NCBI GenBank assembly: GCA_040182905.1
Contig: JARQWU010000131.1
Span: 1-27,399, forward strand
Source: Barthelona sp. PAP020
Taxonomy: Eukaryota; Metamonada: BaSk clade
Reading direction: 5' to 3'
Length of the DNA stretch: 27,399 bases
Shown here in pieces: positions 8,888-19,600 of the stretch. A model generated the notes under the pieces. That model saw only the letters and a list, made by a program, of their open reading frames with translations. It was not told the DNA's origin and ran no database searches. Within the stretch, counting starts at the first letter, position 1, and the number at the start of each line of letters is the position of its first letter. A program made the translations under genes and the position numbers.

Positions 8888-10279
8888 TTATTTCTTTGAA
8901 TGCGCATAATCTGCGGCATGTCTTCTTCTTTTGTTTGTTTTAATAGTTTGATTTTGAACTTTTGTTTTCACTGGTGTTTGTTGATTCTTATTGGGTTTTT
9001 GGGTGGAAGGTGGAACTTTCGGCTTGGTTCTGTTACCCTTATTGGCATGAGATGGTTTATCTTTTTTTTTCAAACTATTCTTAGCGTTAGATATTGCATC
9101 TATCGTTAAATTTCTAGCGGTTTCAATCATATGCTCGAGATTTGGGGTGAAACCAAACTCAATGTCATCTTTTTCCACTTGAATCATCCTGCTTAAGATT
9201 GCTTCTTGTTCCATTCCAACAGAAGCCAATAAATCCTCGTACGATAACTTAGAAAGGCGTTCCCAGGTGTATGTCCCATCAGCTTGTTCATCATCATTCT
9301 CAATGTTGCCTTTGGACAGATCTTCGATGTTTGAATCAGAACTATATGAATTTTCACGATCTTCCTCCTCTTCTCTTTCTTCATCCGCTTCATCAGTTTT
9401 ATCACGATCTTCATCATCATCATCATCATCATCATCATCTTCTTCAAGATCTTGCACTTCATGTTTCTCTTTATCATCATGGTGACCATTTGCAAAATCA
9501 TCATTATCGTCTTTTTCCTCTTCCAGCTCTTCTACTTGCATTTCCTGTTCTTCCTCTTCAACATTTATTTCCATATGCTCTTCATTTGTATCTTTTGCAG
9601 ACACGCTATTTGAATGGTCTGAGTCTTCAACCTCTTCTTCTTCGTGTTTTGCAGTTTCATCGTTTACGTCAGAACGAGCGTCAGTGCTATCAATGTTTCG
9701 TTCCTCAGTCTTCAGTTTGGGTTCTGTTTCTGGTTCCTGAACATTGGATTCATCCAAATTAACTGAATCTCTTTCATAAACAATATTATCAACATTTGCC
9801 TCAAGCTCTTTTTCTTCATTCACATATTCCTCTTCATCAGCATCTTCAATATTTTCTGAACACAAATTTTCATGAATTTCTTTCAAAGACTCATAAATTG
9901 TGGTTATTTTGCTGAGGTTTTCCTCCAAAAAATTTTCATCACTGAAGTCAGTCTCTTCAAATTTATTTTTTAAACTGTTAAAGGTTAAATAGACTAAATC
10001 ATTTTCATTTTCTTCAATAAATTTACCTAAATCATCCACAATTTCTTCAATCATCGTGTGAACTTCAAAAATATATGATAATTTTTCATTCATTTCATTA
10101 TTATCATTTTCCTTTGATTCAGAATCTATTTTATTCAAAGAATTCTCTTCTTCTTTTGTGTGTTCGTTTTCTATTAAGTGTGAATTTTCTTCATATTCTT
10201 TTTCATTTTTTGGGGTTTGTTTTGATTTTCTTTTTCCATTTGGTTTTTCATTGTTGTTATTATGATTTTTGTTTGACAT
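8888..10279 (-). CDS. large acidic low-complexity orphan protein
   Basis: Not recognised. 463 residues from the ATG at 10279. A basic/Asn-rich start (1-25) is followed by ~300 residues dominated by Glu and Asp, including nine Asp in a row, likely disordered. Residues ~337-400 look more like a folded helical segment (YTWERLSKLSYEDLLASVG, then a QEAILSRMIQVEKDD stretch). The last ~60 residues are strongly basic (Lys, Asn, Gln, Pro) and end in KRRRHAADYAHSKK, which could be a nuclear localisation signal. Acidic centre plus basic tail would suit a nuclear or nucleolar histone- or RNA-associated protein, but that is inference from composition only. Head to head with the CDT2-like gene. Its stop lies 179 bp from the end of PNO1. 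Confidence 0.75.
   Translation of the reverse strand: MSNKNHNNNNEKPNGKRKSKQTPKNEKEYEENSHLIENEHTKEEENSLNKIDSESKENDNNEMNEKLSYIFEVHTMIEEIVDDLGKFIEENENDLVYLTFNSLKNKFEETDFSDENFLEENLSKITTIYESLKEIHENLCSENIEDADEEEYVNEEKELEANVDNIVYERDSVNLDESNVQEPETEPKLKTEERNIDSTDARSDVNDETAKHEEEEVEDSDHSNSVSAKDTNEEHMEINVEEEEQEMQVEELEEEKDDNDDFANGHHDDKEKHEVQDLEEDDDDDDDDDEDRDKTDEADEEREEEEDRENSYSSDSNIEDLSKGNIENDDEQADGTYTWERLSKLSYEDLLASVGMEQEAILSRMIQVEKDDIEFGFTPNLEHMIETARNLTIDAISNAKNSLKKKDKPSHANKGNRTKPKVPPSTQKPNKNQQTPVKTKVQNQTIKTNKRRRHAADYAHSKK
9411..9437. repeat. TCA/TGA trinucleotide microsatellite, nine units
   Basis: Nine perfect TCA units on the plus strand; read on the minus strand in frame as GAT, they encode the poly-Asp run of the acidic orphan protein. 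Likely variable in length between strains because the unit is in frame. Confidence 0.9.
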
Positions 10280-10354
10280 GTGTATCTTTCAAACAATAAA
10301 TATTTAAATTTTTTTTTTAAATTTTATTTTTTTATTAGGTTTTTATACTATTCA
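10280..10354. promoter_or_regulatory. shared divergent promoter, acidic orphan / CDT2-like
   Basis: 75 bp between the ATG of the acidic gene and the proposed ATG of the CDT2-like gene. Contains AATATTTAAA-like and poly-T stretches. The last 11 bases (10344-10354, TATACTATTCA) abut the proposed start codon and match, at 10 of 11 positions, the 11 bases abutting the ASH2-like start codon (TATAATATTCA, minus strand 21018-21008). Confidence 0.5.
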
Positions 10355-11783
10355 ATGAATTTTGTTTGTTCTTTCTTTTATCATTTGTAAAAATTAGATA
10401 TTAGTTTTTTATCAAGTTGGAGAAATACAACAATTTTTCATTTTGAATCTTCCAATCACTCCATTCGCTAATCAACTGAGATTACGAGATTGTCATACCT
10501 TTTTAAACTCGCAATTTGGTCTTGATGAAGACCATTATGTTGTTCAATTGAAATTTTCTCATCATGATTCTTTGTTAGCGATTGTAGTTGAAACTGGAGA
10601 TATTCTATTTACACCTTTTAACGAAATATATTTAGAACAAATAAAAACGAGATCTATAGTCAAAGCTCACAACAACTTTATTCATTCTATTGATTGGTCA
10701 TATGACGATTCATTATTGATTACTGGTTGTGTTGATTCATCTATTACAATTATTGATGTTGAAACAGAGACTATTTTAAAGTCTTTTGATTTTCATCAAT
10801 CCAGTTTGAAGTCAGTATCATTTCTTCCATGCAAAGGTATGGGTAATGGGAAAGATTCGTTTATATCTGCCTCGAAAGATGGAAAAATTTGTCTTTGGGA
10901 CATCAGAGTGAGCACCAACTTACCGTCTTTTGTTATTGAAGGAAGTCAATCTCTTGACTTTGTAAGAACAAGAACATCTTCAACAAGTTCATTGCCATCA
11001 CCTGTTGGTTTTGGAAATTCTCAGGAGTTTGGTCGAATGTCTCCTCGTTTATCACCAGCTTTATCTAATTCTTCTCATCGAGCATATTCACCATTATTGG
11101 GATCCAAGAGTTTATCTTCGACTCAAACACAACCATCGTCACACAGTTCTCATTTGACAAAGGCTGTTCCATTGTCTGATGGTGTTACTATTGTTTCTGC
11201 TGTTAATATCGATGGAATTTTGAGCTTTTGGGATCTAAGGTCGTTACGCAGTTCTTTTCGCAATAAAAAATCAGGTTATCCCTTTGCTACATTGTTTGTC
11301 AGTGACAGTGGGATTGTTGATATGGTTGAATCTCCAAGAGGTGATAGACTGGCAGTGTTGAGTATTTCCCACAATCAACCAAATCTCAACTTGATCGACA
11401 TACCAATGGGGATTTTGGAAAACAAGTGTATACCTCTTCAGTATATTCAACAAAACACTTTTTTTGGGCAATTGGCTTTTGATATGAATGGTGGTATGAT
11501 TGTATCTACCACCACTTCTGAAGGAGGATTCCCTTGTGTTGTGGATTTAGGTGGCGATTGTGTCAAACCTTCAGATAATTGGATTTCATCTTCAAACACG
11601 ACCCTAACGGGTGTTGTTCCATCTCCAATGGGTTTTGGTACGTATCTTACCTGTTGTGATGCACCATATTTTAAATTGTGGACAATTGAATCAACTATTT
11701 CATGTGAAGAAATGTTTCAATTAAAATATGGCATTAATTTAGTTTCTGAATCGGTTATGGAATCATGTTTATTTCCATTTTGA
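10355..11783 (+). CDS. CDT2/DTL-like WD40 protein (CRL4 substrate receptor)
   Basis: By family, CDT2 is the DCAF of the CUL4-DDB1 ubiquitin ligase and marks replication factors such as Cdt1 for destruction when bound to PCNA. Visible here: an HxxFIHSIDWSYDDSLLITG repeat, then HQSSLKSVSF, then SASKDGKICLWDIR, a Ser/Pro-rich insert (~80 residues), then VSAVNIDGILSFWDLR. The order and wording match CDT2 (HQCSLKSVAF, GGRDGNIMVWDTR, insert, AGAVDGIIKVWDLR). Both WDxR sequences are DWD boxes, the DDB1-contact motif. The long C-terminal tail of animal CDT2, with its PIP-box region, is absent. The frame (open from 10398) contains no ATG until about residue 130 of the frame as read from 10443, so the model uses the ATG at 10355, three codons, a 34-nt intron (10364-10397) and the rest in frame: 464 residues. 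Family call is good, start is inferred; a CDT2-like relative among other DCAFs is the alternative. Confidence 0.72.
10364..10397 (+). other. candidate 34-nt spliceosomal intron
   Basis: Begins GTTTGT and ends AAAAATTAG, pyrimidine-rich between. Removing it joins an ATG-AAT-TTT exon in phase 0 to the CDT2-like frame, which otherwise has no start codon. 10397 is the only nearby AG acceptor I found in the right phase. GTTTGT is the typical donor in Entamoeba. Confidence 0.55.
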
Positions 11784-11936
11784 GATTATTTGATTAATTC
11801 AAGTTTTTTTACATTGAATGGTTATAAATATTCTATTTTTTTGTTTTTTATCATTATTTTGATTTTAGAATATGTAAATAAAGAATATAAAAAAGAAAAG
11901 ATTTTGGTTTTTGTTTTGTTTTTTTCTTTTTCAAAA

Positions 11937-12959
11937 ATGACCGAAGACAAAGATGATATTCAATTGATTGAACCAAGTGTTCCCACGTTTTGTGAAGAAC
12001 AAGAAGTGTTTGGTGCTTTTACCGATTTACCCAACAAACCAACACTCTTGTGGAGAATTTTCAGAATTATTTTTTTACCTTTAACATTAATCCGTGTACT
12101 TTTTTTCACAATCTTTACTGTTGTTTTTCTTACTTTATCTGTTTTAATTATTTCTTTTCCTATTGGTGTGAAGAGAGCAAGTAATTCCCCAATTAGAAGA
12201 GCATTATTTGCTAAATCTACTCAATTTGGTTCCAAAATACTTTTATTGGCACTTGGTTTTATTCGTGTTAAAGTTACTGACCTTTCTGAAGGTTCTAAAG
12301 GAATATATATTGGTAATCATTCAGTTTTTGTGGATATTCTTTTTGTTTTATCATCTTTACCTGTTTCATTGATTGGTAAAGTGGGTGTGAAAAATATGCC
12401 TATTGTTGGTGCTTGTGCTACTGGAATTGATTGTGTATTTGTTGACAGAGCTGATAATGAGTCAAAGAAGCATGTTATGGAAGAGATTGATAAGAGAGCT
12501 GATTTAATTCAAAAAGGTAGCAAAAGAAAATTGATGCTATTCCCAGAAGGTACTTGCACAAATGGTCACAGTTTGGTTTCATTCAAGAAGGGAGCTTTTA
12601 ATCCAATGAAACCTGTGATTCCTATTACTTTGAGATATCATACTCACGGTTATGAAAGTGGTTGGGTTGCAAAGAGCTTATGGCGTATTTATTTCCGTTT
12701 AGCTTTAAATCCTTGGAATAGTGGAAATATCACCATTCACAAAGCTGTTGTACCAAAGAAAAAAGAAACTGTTGATCAATTCACGGATAGATGCCGTAAG
12801 GTTATGGCTGAGAAATTGAGTGTACCATTAGAAGATACTGGATTTGCAGAGCATCGTCCTGGTATTGATTATTATGAAGGAAGAATTACTTTTGAAGAAG
12901 CAAAGAAGCGTGTAGAAGAAGCTAAAAAAGCTAGATTAGAAAGGTCAAATAATAGATGA
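11937..12959 (+). CDS. PlsC-family acyltransferase, LPCAT/LPEAT-like
   Basis: Transfers an acyl group from acyl-CoA to a lysophospholipid (or glycerol-3-phosphate derivative), probably in the ER membrane. 340 residues from the ATG at 11937; the frame is open further upstream but without an ATG. A hydrophobic segment at ~41-75 is followed by the PlsC domain: motif I NHSVFVD (H128, D133), a VFVDRAD block (~167-173, motif II-like), and motif III FPEGTCTNG (~202-210) followed by SFKKGAF. FPEGTCTN plus FKxGAF is the wording of LPCAT1/2, plant LPEAT and GPAT3/4 enzymes; I favour LPCAT/LPEAT. The C-terminus is a charged helix (EEAKKRVEEAKKARLE). No EF-hand region as in LPCAT1/2 is present. Catalytic His and Asp are intact. 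It follows the CDT2-like gene by 153 bp. Confidence 0.88.
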   Translation: MTEDKDDIQLIEPSVPTFCEEQEVFGAFTDLPNKPTLLWRIFRIIFLPLTLIRVLFFTIFTVVFLTLSVLIISFPIGVKRASNSPIRRALFAKSTQFGSKILLLALGFIRVKVTDLSEGSKGIYIGNHSVFVDILFVLSSLPVSLIGKVGVKNMPIVGACATGIDCVFVDRADNESKKHVMEEIDKRADLIQKGSKRKLMLFPEGTCTNGHSLVSFKKGAFNPMKPVIPITLRYHTHGYESGWVAKSLWRIYFRLALNPWNSGNITIHKAVVPKKKETVDQFTDRCRKVMAEKLSVPLEDTGFAEHRPGIDYYEGRITFEEAKKRVEEAKKARLERSNNR

Positions 12960-13636
12960 TTCGAATATAAAAGTTTAAATTTAGTTTGTTTGTTTAAAAA
13001 AAAGTAGAGATTTTCTAAGCCTTTTTATTATTAAGAAAAATGTATTACTGTTTGATTCTTCAAGAGAAATAACCACCAGTTGGAAAGTTGATAAATAAAC
13101 GGAAGTTAAAAATTACAAAGATGTTCTTAAGAGGATAGATAACGTTAGAACAGCGCTTTTTAACCACAAAATTCTTGAGTTTTATCTTTAGATCATTTTG
13201 TTTTTTCCTTTGGTCACAAAAAAAAATCCGAGATTATTCAATTTAGTCAAAATTCTAACCATTTCACAACACTAAAGCAATCTAAAAACATAAAAACAAA
13301 GTCTTATAAATTTTTAAATAGATTAAAGAATATTAAAAAGAATTTAAGTTGTTTTTCTTTTCTTATTCCAAAAGAATATTCTCTTTTATTAATTAAATTT
13401 AAAGATGTTTTTTGTGATGAACAGCTTTCTTTTTCAAAAATATGACGACCAATGAAAAGAAAATCAATGTTTGCTTTCTGTTGAAATTTGGTCTTCTTAA
13501 TTCGAGAAAAAGATTGTAATTGTGCATTTTTTTTTGTTTCGAAAAAAGATGCTGTTTAAAAAAGGAAATTTTGACTAGACAAAAATTTTTTTTAAAAATT
13601 TTAGATTCAATTTTTTAATTTAATGAACTTGGAATT
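12960..13636. other. long intergenic region before the ankyrin gene
   Basis: 677 bp, the longest internal gap, A/T-rich. No RNA gene recognised. A 25-codon ATG frame at 13442-13519 is less A/T-rich than its surroundings but resembles nothing known. A 10-bp palindrome AGAATATTCT lies near 13374. The part next to the ankyrin gene has long T and A runs and a TTCA ~30 nt before the start codon. Confidence 0.5.
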
Positions 13637-13640
13637 ATGA
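13623..13640 (+). other. upstream mini-ORF overlapping the ankyrin start
   Basis: ATG-AAC-TTG-GAA-TTA-TGA; its stop overlaps the ankyrin-gene ATG in an ATGA overlap. If it is within the transcript, ribosomes would finish exactly at the main start codon. It could be chance. Confidence 0.4.
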
Positions 13641-16600
13641 CTAATCTTGACAAATTGAAGGAAGCATTTTTCAATCCTTATGATTTTGGGATTTCTCATT
13701 CTGATTTATTAAGTCAGTTATTTAATGTATTTGAAACAGATTTCACAAAGTACAAAGAGTTTTTTGAAGATATTATATTTAATTCCAATCCAAAATTAGT
13801 AGAACTTAATTATATATTGATCTACAAATATTTTGAGTTTATTGTTGATGTATTGAATGTAAATGAGGAAAATTTAATTGATCAAATGATTGTACCCTTT
13901 TTCTTTAAGTCAAATTATTCACCACGTCAAATTTATTTATTTATTTTCAATTTTAACAGTTTATCAAAGTCTATATGGAAATTGTTACTTAATGAGGAGG
14001 TTAAAAAAGTTAATCAAGTGGTTTTTGATGTTGAACAGTCAGTTTTTCAGAATATTATTGTGTTTTTGCGATATTTGGTTGAAAGAGGAAGATTTCTTGA
14101 GTTTTTAGCAAACATTCCAATCAATTTTGATTTTCAATTGAATGAAAGTGTTGCAAAATTGAAATATGAAAGTTTTAAAGATTTTGAAAGATTGAAGATT
14201 TATTTCGATACAATTTTGATGGTTTTGTCTCTTTTTGAAGATAATAAATTGTTTTCCAAGCATAGAAAAATCAGCATTACGGGAATATTTTTTACAAACA
14301 TTTTGATTCCCAAAATAAATGATGAAAATTATGAAAATGCTTTGAAAATTATTTATTTGTATTTTTGTTGTAAATTTGAGAATAAAAAATTAACAAATTT
14401 CGATATTTACAGTATTTTGAGACAATTCTTTATATCTAATTCACCCATTTTGAAAGCTTATCAAGCTAAAGAATGTAACATTTTCGAATTTTTCAATGCA
14501 CTCAAATCTTTTTTGGTTGAAAATAATTATTCAAATGTATTCTTTGATATTTCAAAAGTTATATTTGAAAACATTAAGATTATCAAGGAAAATTGTGTTT
14601 TTTTGTCAGATGATGATTCAAAAATAGATGATGAAAGTTTTTCAGTAAAAACAGACATTTTTAATTCTTTGATTGATCTTTTAAGTATTCCTGAAATTTT
14701 ATTTCAAAGGTTTAATAACTATTGTATCTATAATTTCTTAAGTCCTCAAATATTGAACAAAATCAAAGATATTCCATCAAAAGTTGTTTTGGAATGTAAT
14801 TCATCTTTAAATAGTCCTATTACTGCTCAACAAATGGAGAATCTATTTCAAAAAATAAAAGAAGATGATATTATAGCAATTAGAGAAGCATTAAAACAAA
14901 GGTTTAATTGGTTTGCATATGAAAAGGAAAATGGTTCTATATCAATGATTGAATGTTCAATAATCCATGATCGATATGAAATTTTTGAGATGTTAGTTCT
15001 GAATGGGTTTTGCACTAGCAAAACAAATGAAGAGTTATTAATAGTAGCAAGCAAACATACAACCTCAAAATATTTGAAATTTTTGTTAACTTTTTGCAGA
15101 CCTACTGTTAATGTTTGGATAAATTGTTTAAATTGTGGAATCTTATCACACATTGAGTTATTATTCAATTACTTTGCAGAAATAATTAATAAGCCTGTAT
15201 TTAATGGTTGTACTTCTCTATATTTATTATGTGAATATGGATACTTTGATTGTGTTAAATTCTTGGTTAATAATGGTGCTGATTTTAATATTTCTTGTAC
15301 TAACAATTTTGAATGGAATCCTGTTGCAATAGCTGCTTATAACAAATATTATGACATTGTGTTATGGTTATTGAGCAATAAAAAATATGAGTTTAGTGAG
15401 AATAAAGGTTTACATCCTTCATATATTAGTGTGTATTATGAAGATATTGAATTGGCAAAGTTATTAAAAGATAAATGTGTTTCATCTGCCTTTTATCTAG
15501 CTGTGTATTTAAAGAGAACTGATTTTGTTGAATTATTCATTCAAAATGGATATGTTTGTGCTGCTGTTGATGATAATGGTAAAAGTGTATTGGAATATGC
15601 CACAATGACAAATGAATATTCACTAGTAAAGTTAATTGTTGATGCTGGAATTGATAATGATGAATTCATTGAAAGAAGTTTAAGGATCTGTGTTCAAAAT
15701 GGAAATTTATTGATCTTTGAGCTTTTATTTTCCAAATTAAAGAAAGATTTCTATCAAATTTTGGATAAATCTTTCGTTGAACAAATATTTAAAGGGAAAA
15801 ACTTTAATATATTTCAGAAAGTTCATCAAACTTATGATATTCTTAATTTGTCAAAGAAATTTAATATTGATGTGGTTGAGTTGAGTTGTTCAAGTGGATT
15901 TGTTGAGTTCTTAAGTTTTGCATGTAATGATGAAAGTTTTAATCTGAATATCAGACTGATTGAAAATCAAGCAGAGTATGTAAAAATTGCCATCAGATTT
16001 TCACAAAAAGAAATAATTTTGTGGTTTATGGAGATGTTCGAAATCAATATAAGCAAAATTTCTTGCACAAGTATCTTGATTGACCTTGCTAAACAAAAGA
16101 ATTATGAATTTTTGAAATGGTTGATTCATAACAACATTGAATTTGATGGTGTTTTTGATCAAGAATCAGTATTAAGCATTTTGATTCAACAAGGTAATTT
16201 TGAATTATTCAAATATATTGTTACAAAAAGCACACCAAATCATAGTATCATTAACAGGCCTTATAGAGGAGGTTTAACTCTATTACATCTAAGTGTACGG
16301 TTGAAAAGACATGAATTTTCCAGATTTTTGATTGAACAACAGGGTATTGATCTTCATGCCATGGCATACAATGGTGCAGATATTGTTTTTTTTGCCATTG
16401 AGCAAAATGATATCAAAATGCTTTTATTTTTTGTAGAAACGCTGAAATTGAAGTGTACAGCATCAATAAGAAATGGATCCAATGCAATAATGTGTGCCGT
16501 ACAGAGAGGAGACATTGAATTGGCGGCATATTTGCATGCCAATGGTTGTGATATCAATCAGACTATGAATGATGGTTATTCTCCTTTACATTGTGCTATT

Positions 16601-19600
16601 CAACATAGAAATTTGGAGATGTGTCGATTTTTATTGACTCATGGGATTGACGTAAATCAAAAATCTTTGATTCACTCGAGTGCTTTTGTTTATGCACACA
16701 AAATCAATTTTTTGGAGATTATTCCTGATTTGTTGGCTTTTGGAGCTGTTGATGAAACAAACAAGGTAAAGTTTTACACTGTTAAAAGGAAGTGTGATTT
16801 CAATAAAGTAAAGCTGCCTTTTAGACTTTTTGAATATTTTGAAGATGAAAGCATAAAGTTCATTAGGGGAAGAGATGTCTTTATAGCATTGTATTTGGAT
16901 GATTTTGAGGCTTTTGAGAAAATTTTGAGAATTGATGAGATTCAAAAGAACATACATTTATTTGTGGACGTTCAAGGATCAAGTCTCTTACATCATGCAG
17001 TCTTCAATGACAATATTAAGGCTTTTAACCTGTTGTTACTATTAGGGGCAGACCTAACGAAAGTTAACAATAAAGGATTCTCAGTTTTGCACATTGCAGT
17101 ACAGCAAAAGCATTTTAACATGACGAAGACGATTTTGAAGAAGGATTTTTCGCTGGCAACTGGTCAAACTGAATCTTTATACACCCCATTACATTTGGCA
17201 GCACTCAACAATGATACTAAGATTGTTCATTTGTTATTGGAAGGTGGTGTGAAACCAGATTGTACAAAAATTCTCTCTTCTTTGATATTGAAAGGAAAAC
17301 TTGAGATGTTTGTATATTTGTTGCAAAATGAAGCAGGCAAATTCATCAAAGATATCTCAGATTATGAGATTATTTTGGCACTACTCTTTCAATATGGGAG
17401 TTTTGAGCTTGCAAAATCATGGTTTACCTTTGTTTTTAGCAAAGACTTGGACATTAATTTGGTGGAAGAAGTGATATTGAAGCATCTTTTTGCTTGCAAG
17501 TGGTATCGATGTGAACTGTTTGATTATTTGATGTACGGAACAAATGAGTCAAATGATAATACAGAAGAAGGATTTTTACCTGCTAATATTATTAGTAAAT
17601 ATCATCTCAAATGCTTAAAAACTAGTTGTATTATTGAGAATTTGAAACATGATCCTATTGAAGTTATTAAGCAATTCAGACAACAATGGAATATAGATTA
17701 TCCTACTTTGTGTGAATTTTGTGGAATAAAAAGTTTAAGAGAATTCCAGCCAATAAATGTTGTTGCTCAGTTAAATGATGATGAAGGTTTGAGATATTTA
17801 TTTAGCTTGAAAGAGTTCAAATACGCTTCGGAAGAAAATGGTATGGCCTTTTTGCAAGCTTGTTCAAGAAATCAAATGGACATTGCTTCAACCTTTTTTA
17901 AAAATGGAGCTGATCCATTCTTTGTTATTGAAGGTGCTTATCCTATAGAATTAGTGATTTTAAACGGTAATTTCGAATTATTTAAGATATTTGTTGAAAA
18001 TCAAACAGAACGAATATTAAATTTGCCACGTTCAATAAAAAATCACGTCTTTGTGCATTGTAAGAGCATTCAAATAGTTCATTATTTGCTTGATTTGGGA
18101 TGGGATGTAAACTCGGTGTGTAATGGCGATTCTATTTTGCATCAGACTTTGCACAGAGATGATTTGGGTATGTTTAAAACTTTACTTGACCATAATGTTG
18201 ATCTTTATCAATTCGATCATGCTAAACATACAATTTCTGTTCTTGCAAAGAAAGAAATATGGACTTATCTTACTTCTGAGCAGCTCATTGATTTTTCTCA
18301 TCCTCATATTTGTTTTCCATTCTATGTGATAAATAATTTTTGTTTTGAACTGAAGGATCTCATTCCTTATGTGATTGAGGATCAATTAGTTCAAGTCAAG
18401 TGTTTTGTCAACATGGGTCATCGGTTGAATAAGTATTGGAAGGGTTTTTCTTTGCTTCATATTGCTGTAATGAATAATTCTTTCGCTGTAACAAAGTACT
18501 TGTTTGAAATGTCTGAACATCATGATATTGACATTAATGACATAAGTTGTGGGTATTCTCCAATGCACATAGCATTGGTTTTGGGAAACCCAAGCATTGT
18601 TGAATTGTTTGTTGAGCAGAAAGCCAAAAATCTTAATTATCGAAGTTCATCCTCACAATTTGGTGTCTTGGAACAGTTTATCATTAAAAGAAAAGGTGCA
18701 TTTGTGCACGATGAGCTGAGTTATATTCAATATTTATTTTACAAGGGGCTTGTGTTTCATACCAACAGAAATAATGACCGTATTTTTAACTTGGCTATAT
18801 ATTATGGAAATGAGAGATTGATTGATGTTCTCAGAATGAATTGTTTTGAGTTGAATGGAACCATTTTTGACTATGCATGTAAGTTAAAGAATTTCAAAAT
18901 GATTAAATATTTATGTGGTATTATTTCCCCTAATTTGTTGTCATCAAACAGTGTTATATTTATTGAATTGAATGTAGATTTTATTTTTCCAGATTTTTTG
19001 GACAATACTGCTAATAATTCACAGTATTCTTCTCTAGCTCCCTTTATTGGCAATGTTTGGACAGATTTGAGACAGGAAAAAGATTTCTTCTTCAAGTATT
19101 TTGATCATTCTTTTTCAGATGTCTTGGAAGATTTATCTTTAAAAAACAGTGCCATCGAATTATGGGATATGTGTCAAAACGATCCCAGTCAAATTCAACA
19201 GTTTTTTGAAAATATTACACCAATAAAACAAGTATCTATTTTGTGTCATTTTTTGATGCTTGGAGAAAAATCCTTCGATTATTTCCATGAATTTTTTTCT
19301 TACATAAGTGATATTAACGCCATAGGTGTCAATGGAACACTCCTCTCTTATGTCATTGAATGGTTACCTTATGATTATGAAGATGGGCAACAATATCTTG
19401 ATTTGATTGATCTTTTATTCAGCCACAAAGCAGATCCTTTCATTCTATATGAGAATGGTCAGGTTAGATCTTGTCCAATTGTTTCTTTGGTCAATAAAAT
19501 TTGTGAATATTATTTGGATTTCAACGGATCAAAATATCAAGACATGATGATATCATTATTCATGAGATTCCTTGAAGATGCGAAAGCGGACGATTTTGTG

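Noticed and set aside
9193-9762. Long frames rich in Met, Ser or His over the acidic gene
   Set aside because: These are alternative readings of the GAT/TCA repeat region, not independent genes.
11790-11936. 49-residue hydrophobic extension of the acyltransferase
   Set aside because: No ATG; composition is that of spacer DNA. The ATG at 11937 is preceded by a TTCA element.
13405-13460. C-box-like GTGATGA suggesting a C/D snoRNA
   Set aside because: No D box (CTGA) at a fitting distance and no terminal stem.
13442-13519. 25-codon small ORF before the ankyrin gene
   Set aside because: Too short to judge, with no similarity to anything known; mentioned only in the intergenic entry.
13549-13640. 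Possible intron (GTTTAA donor, TTTTAG acceptor) giving an earlier start for the ankyrin gene
   Set aside because: The joined frame hits a TAA before the main ATG, and the donor does not match GTTTGT.
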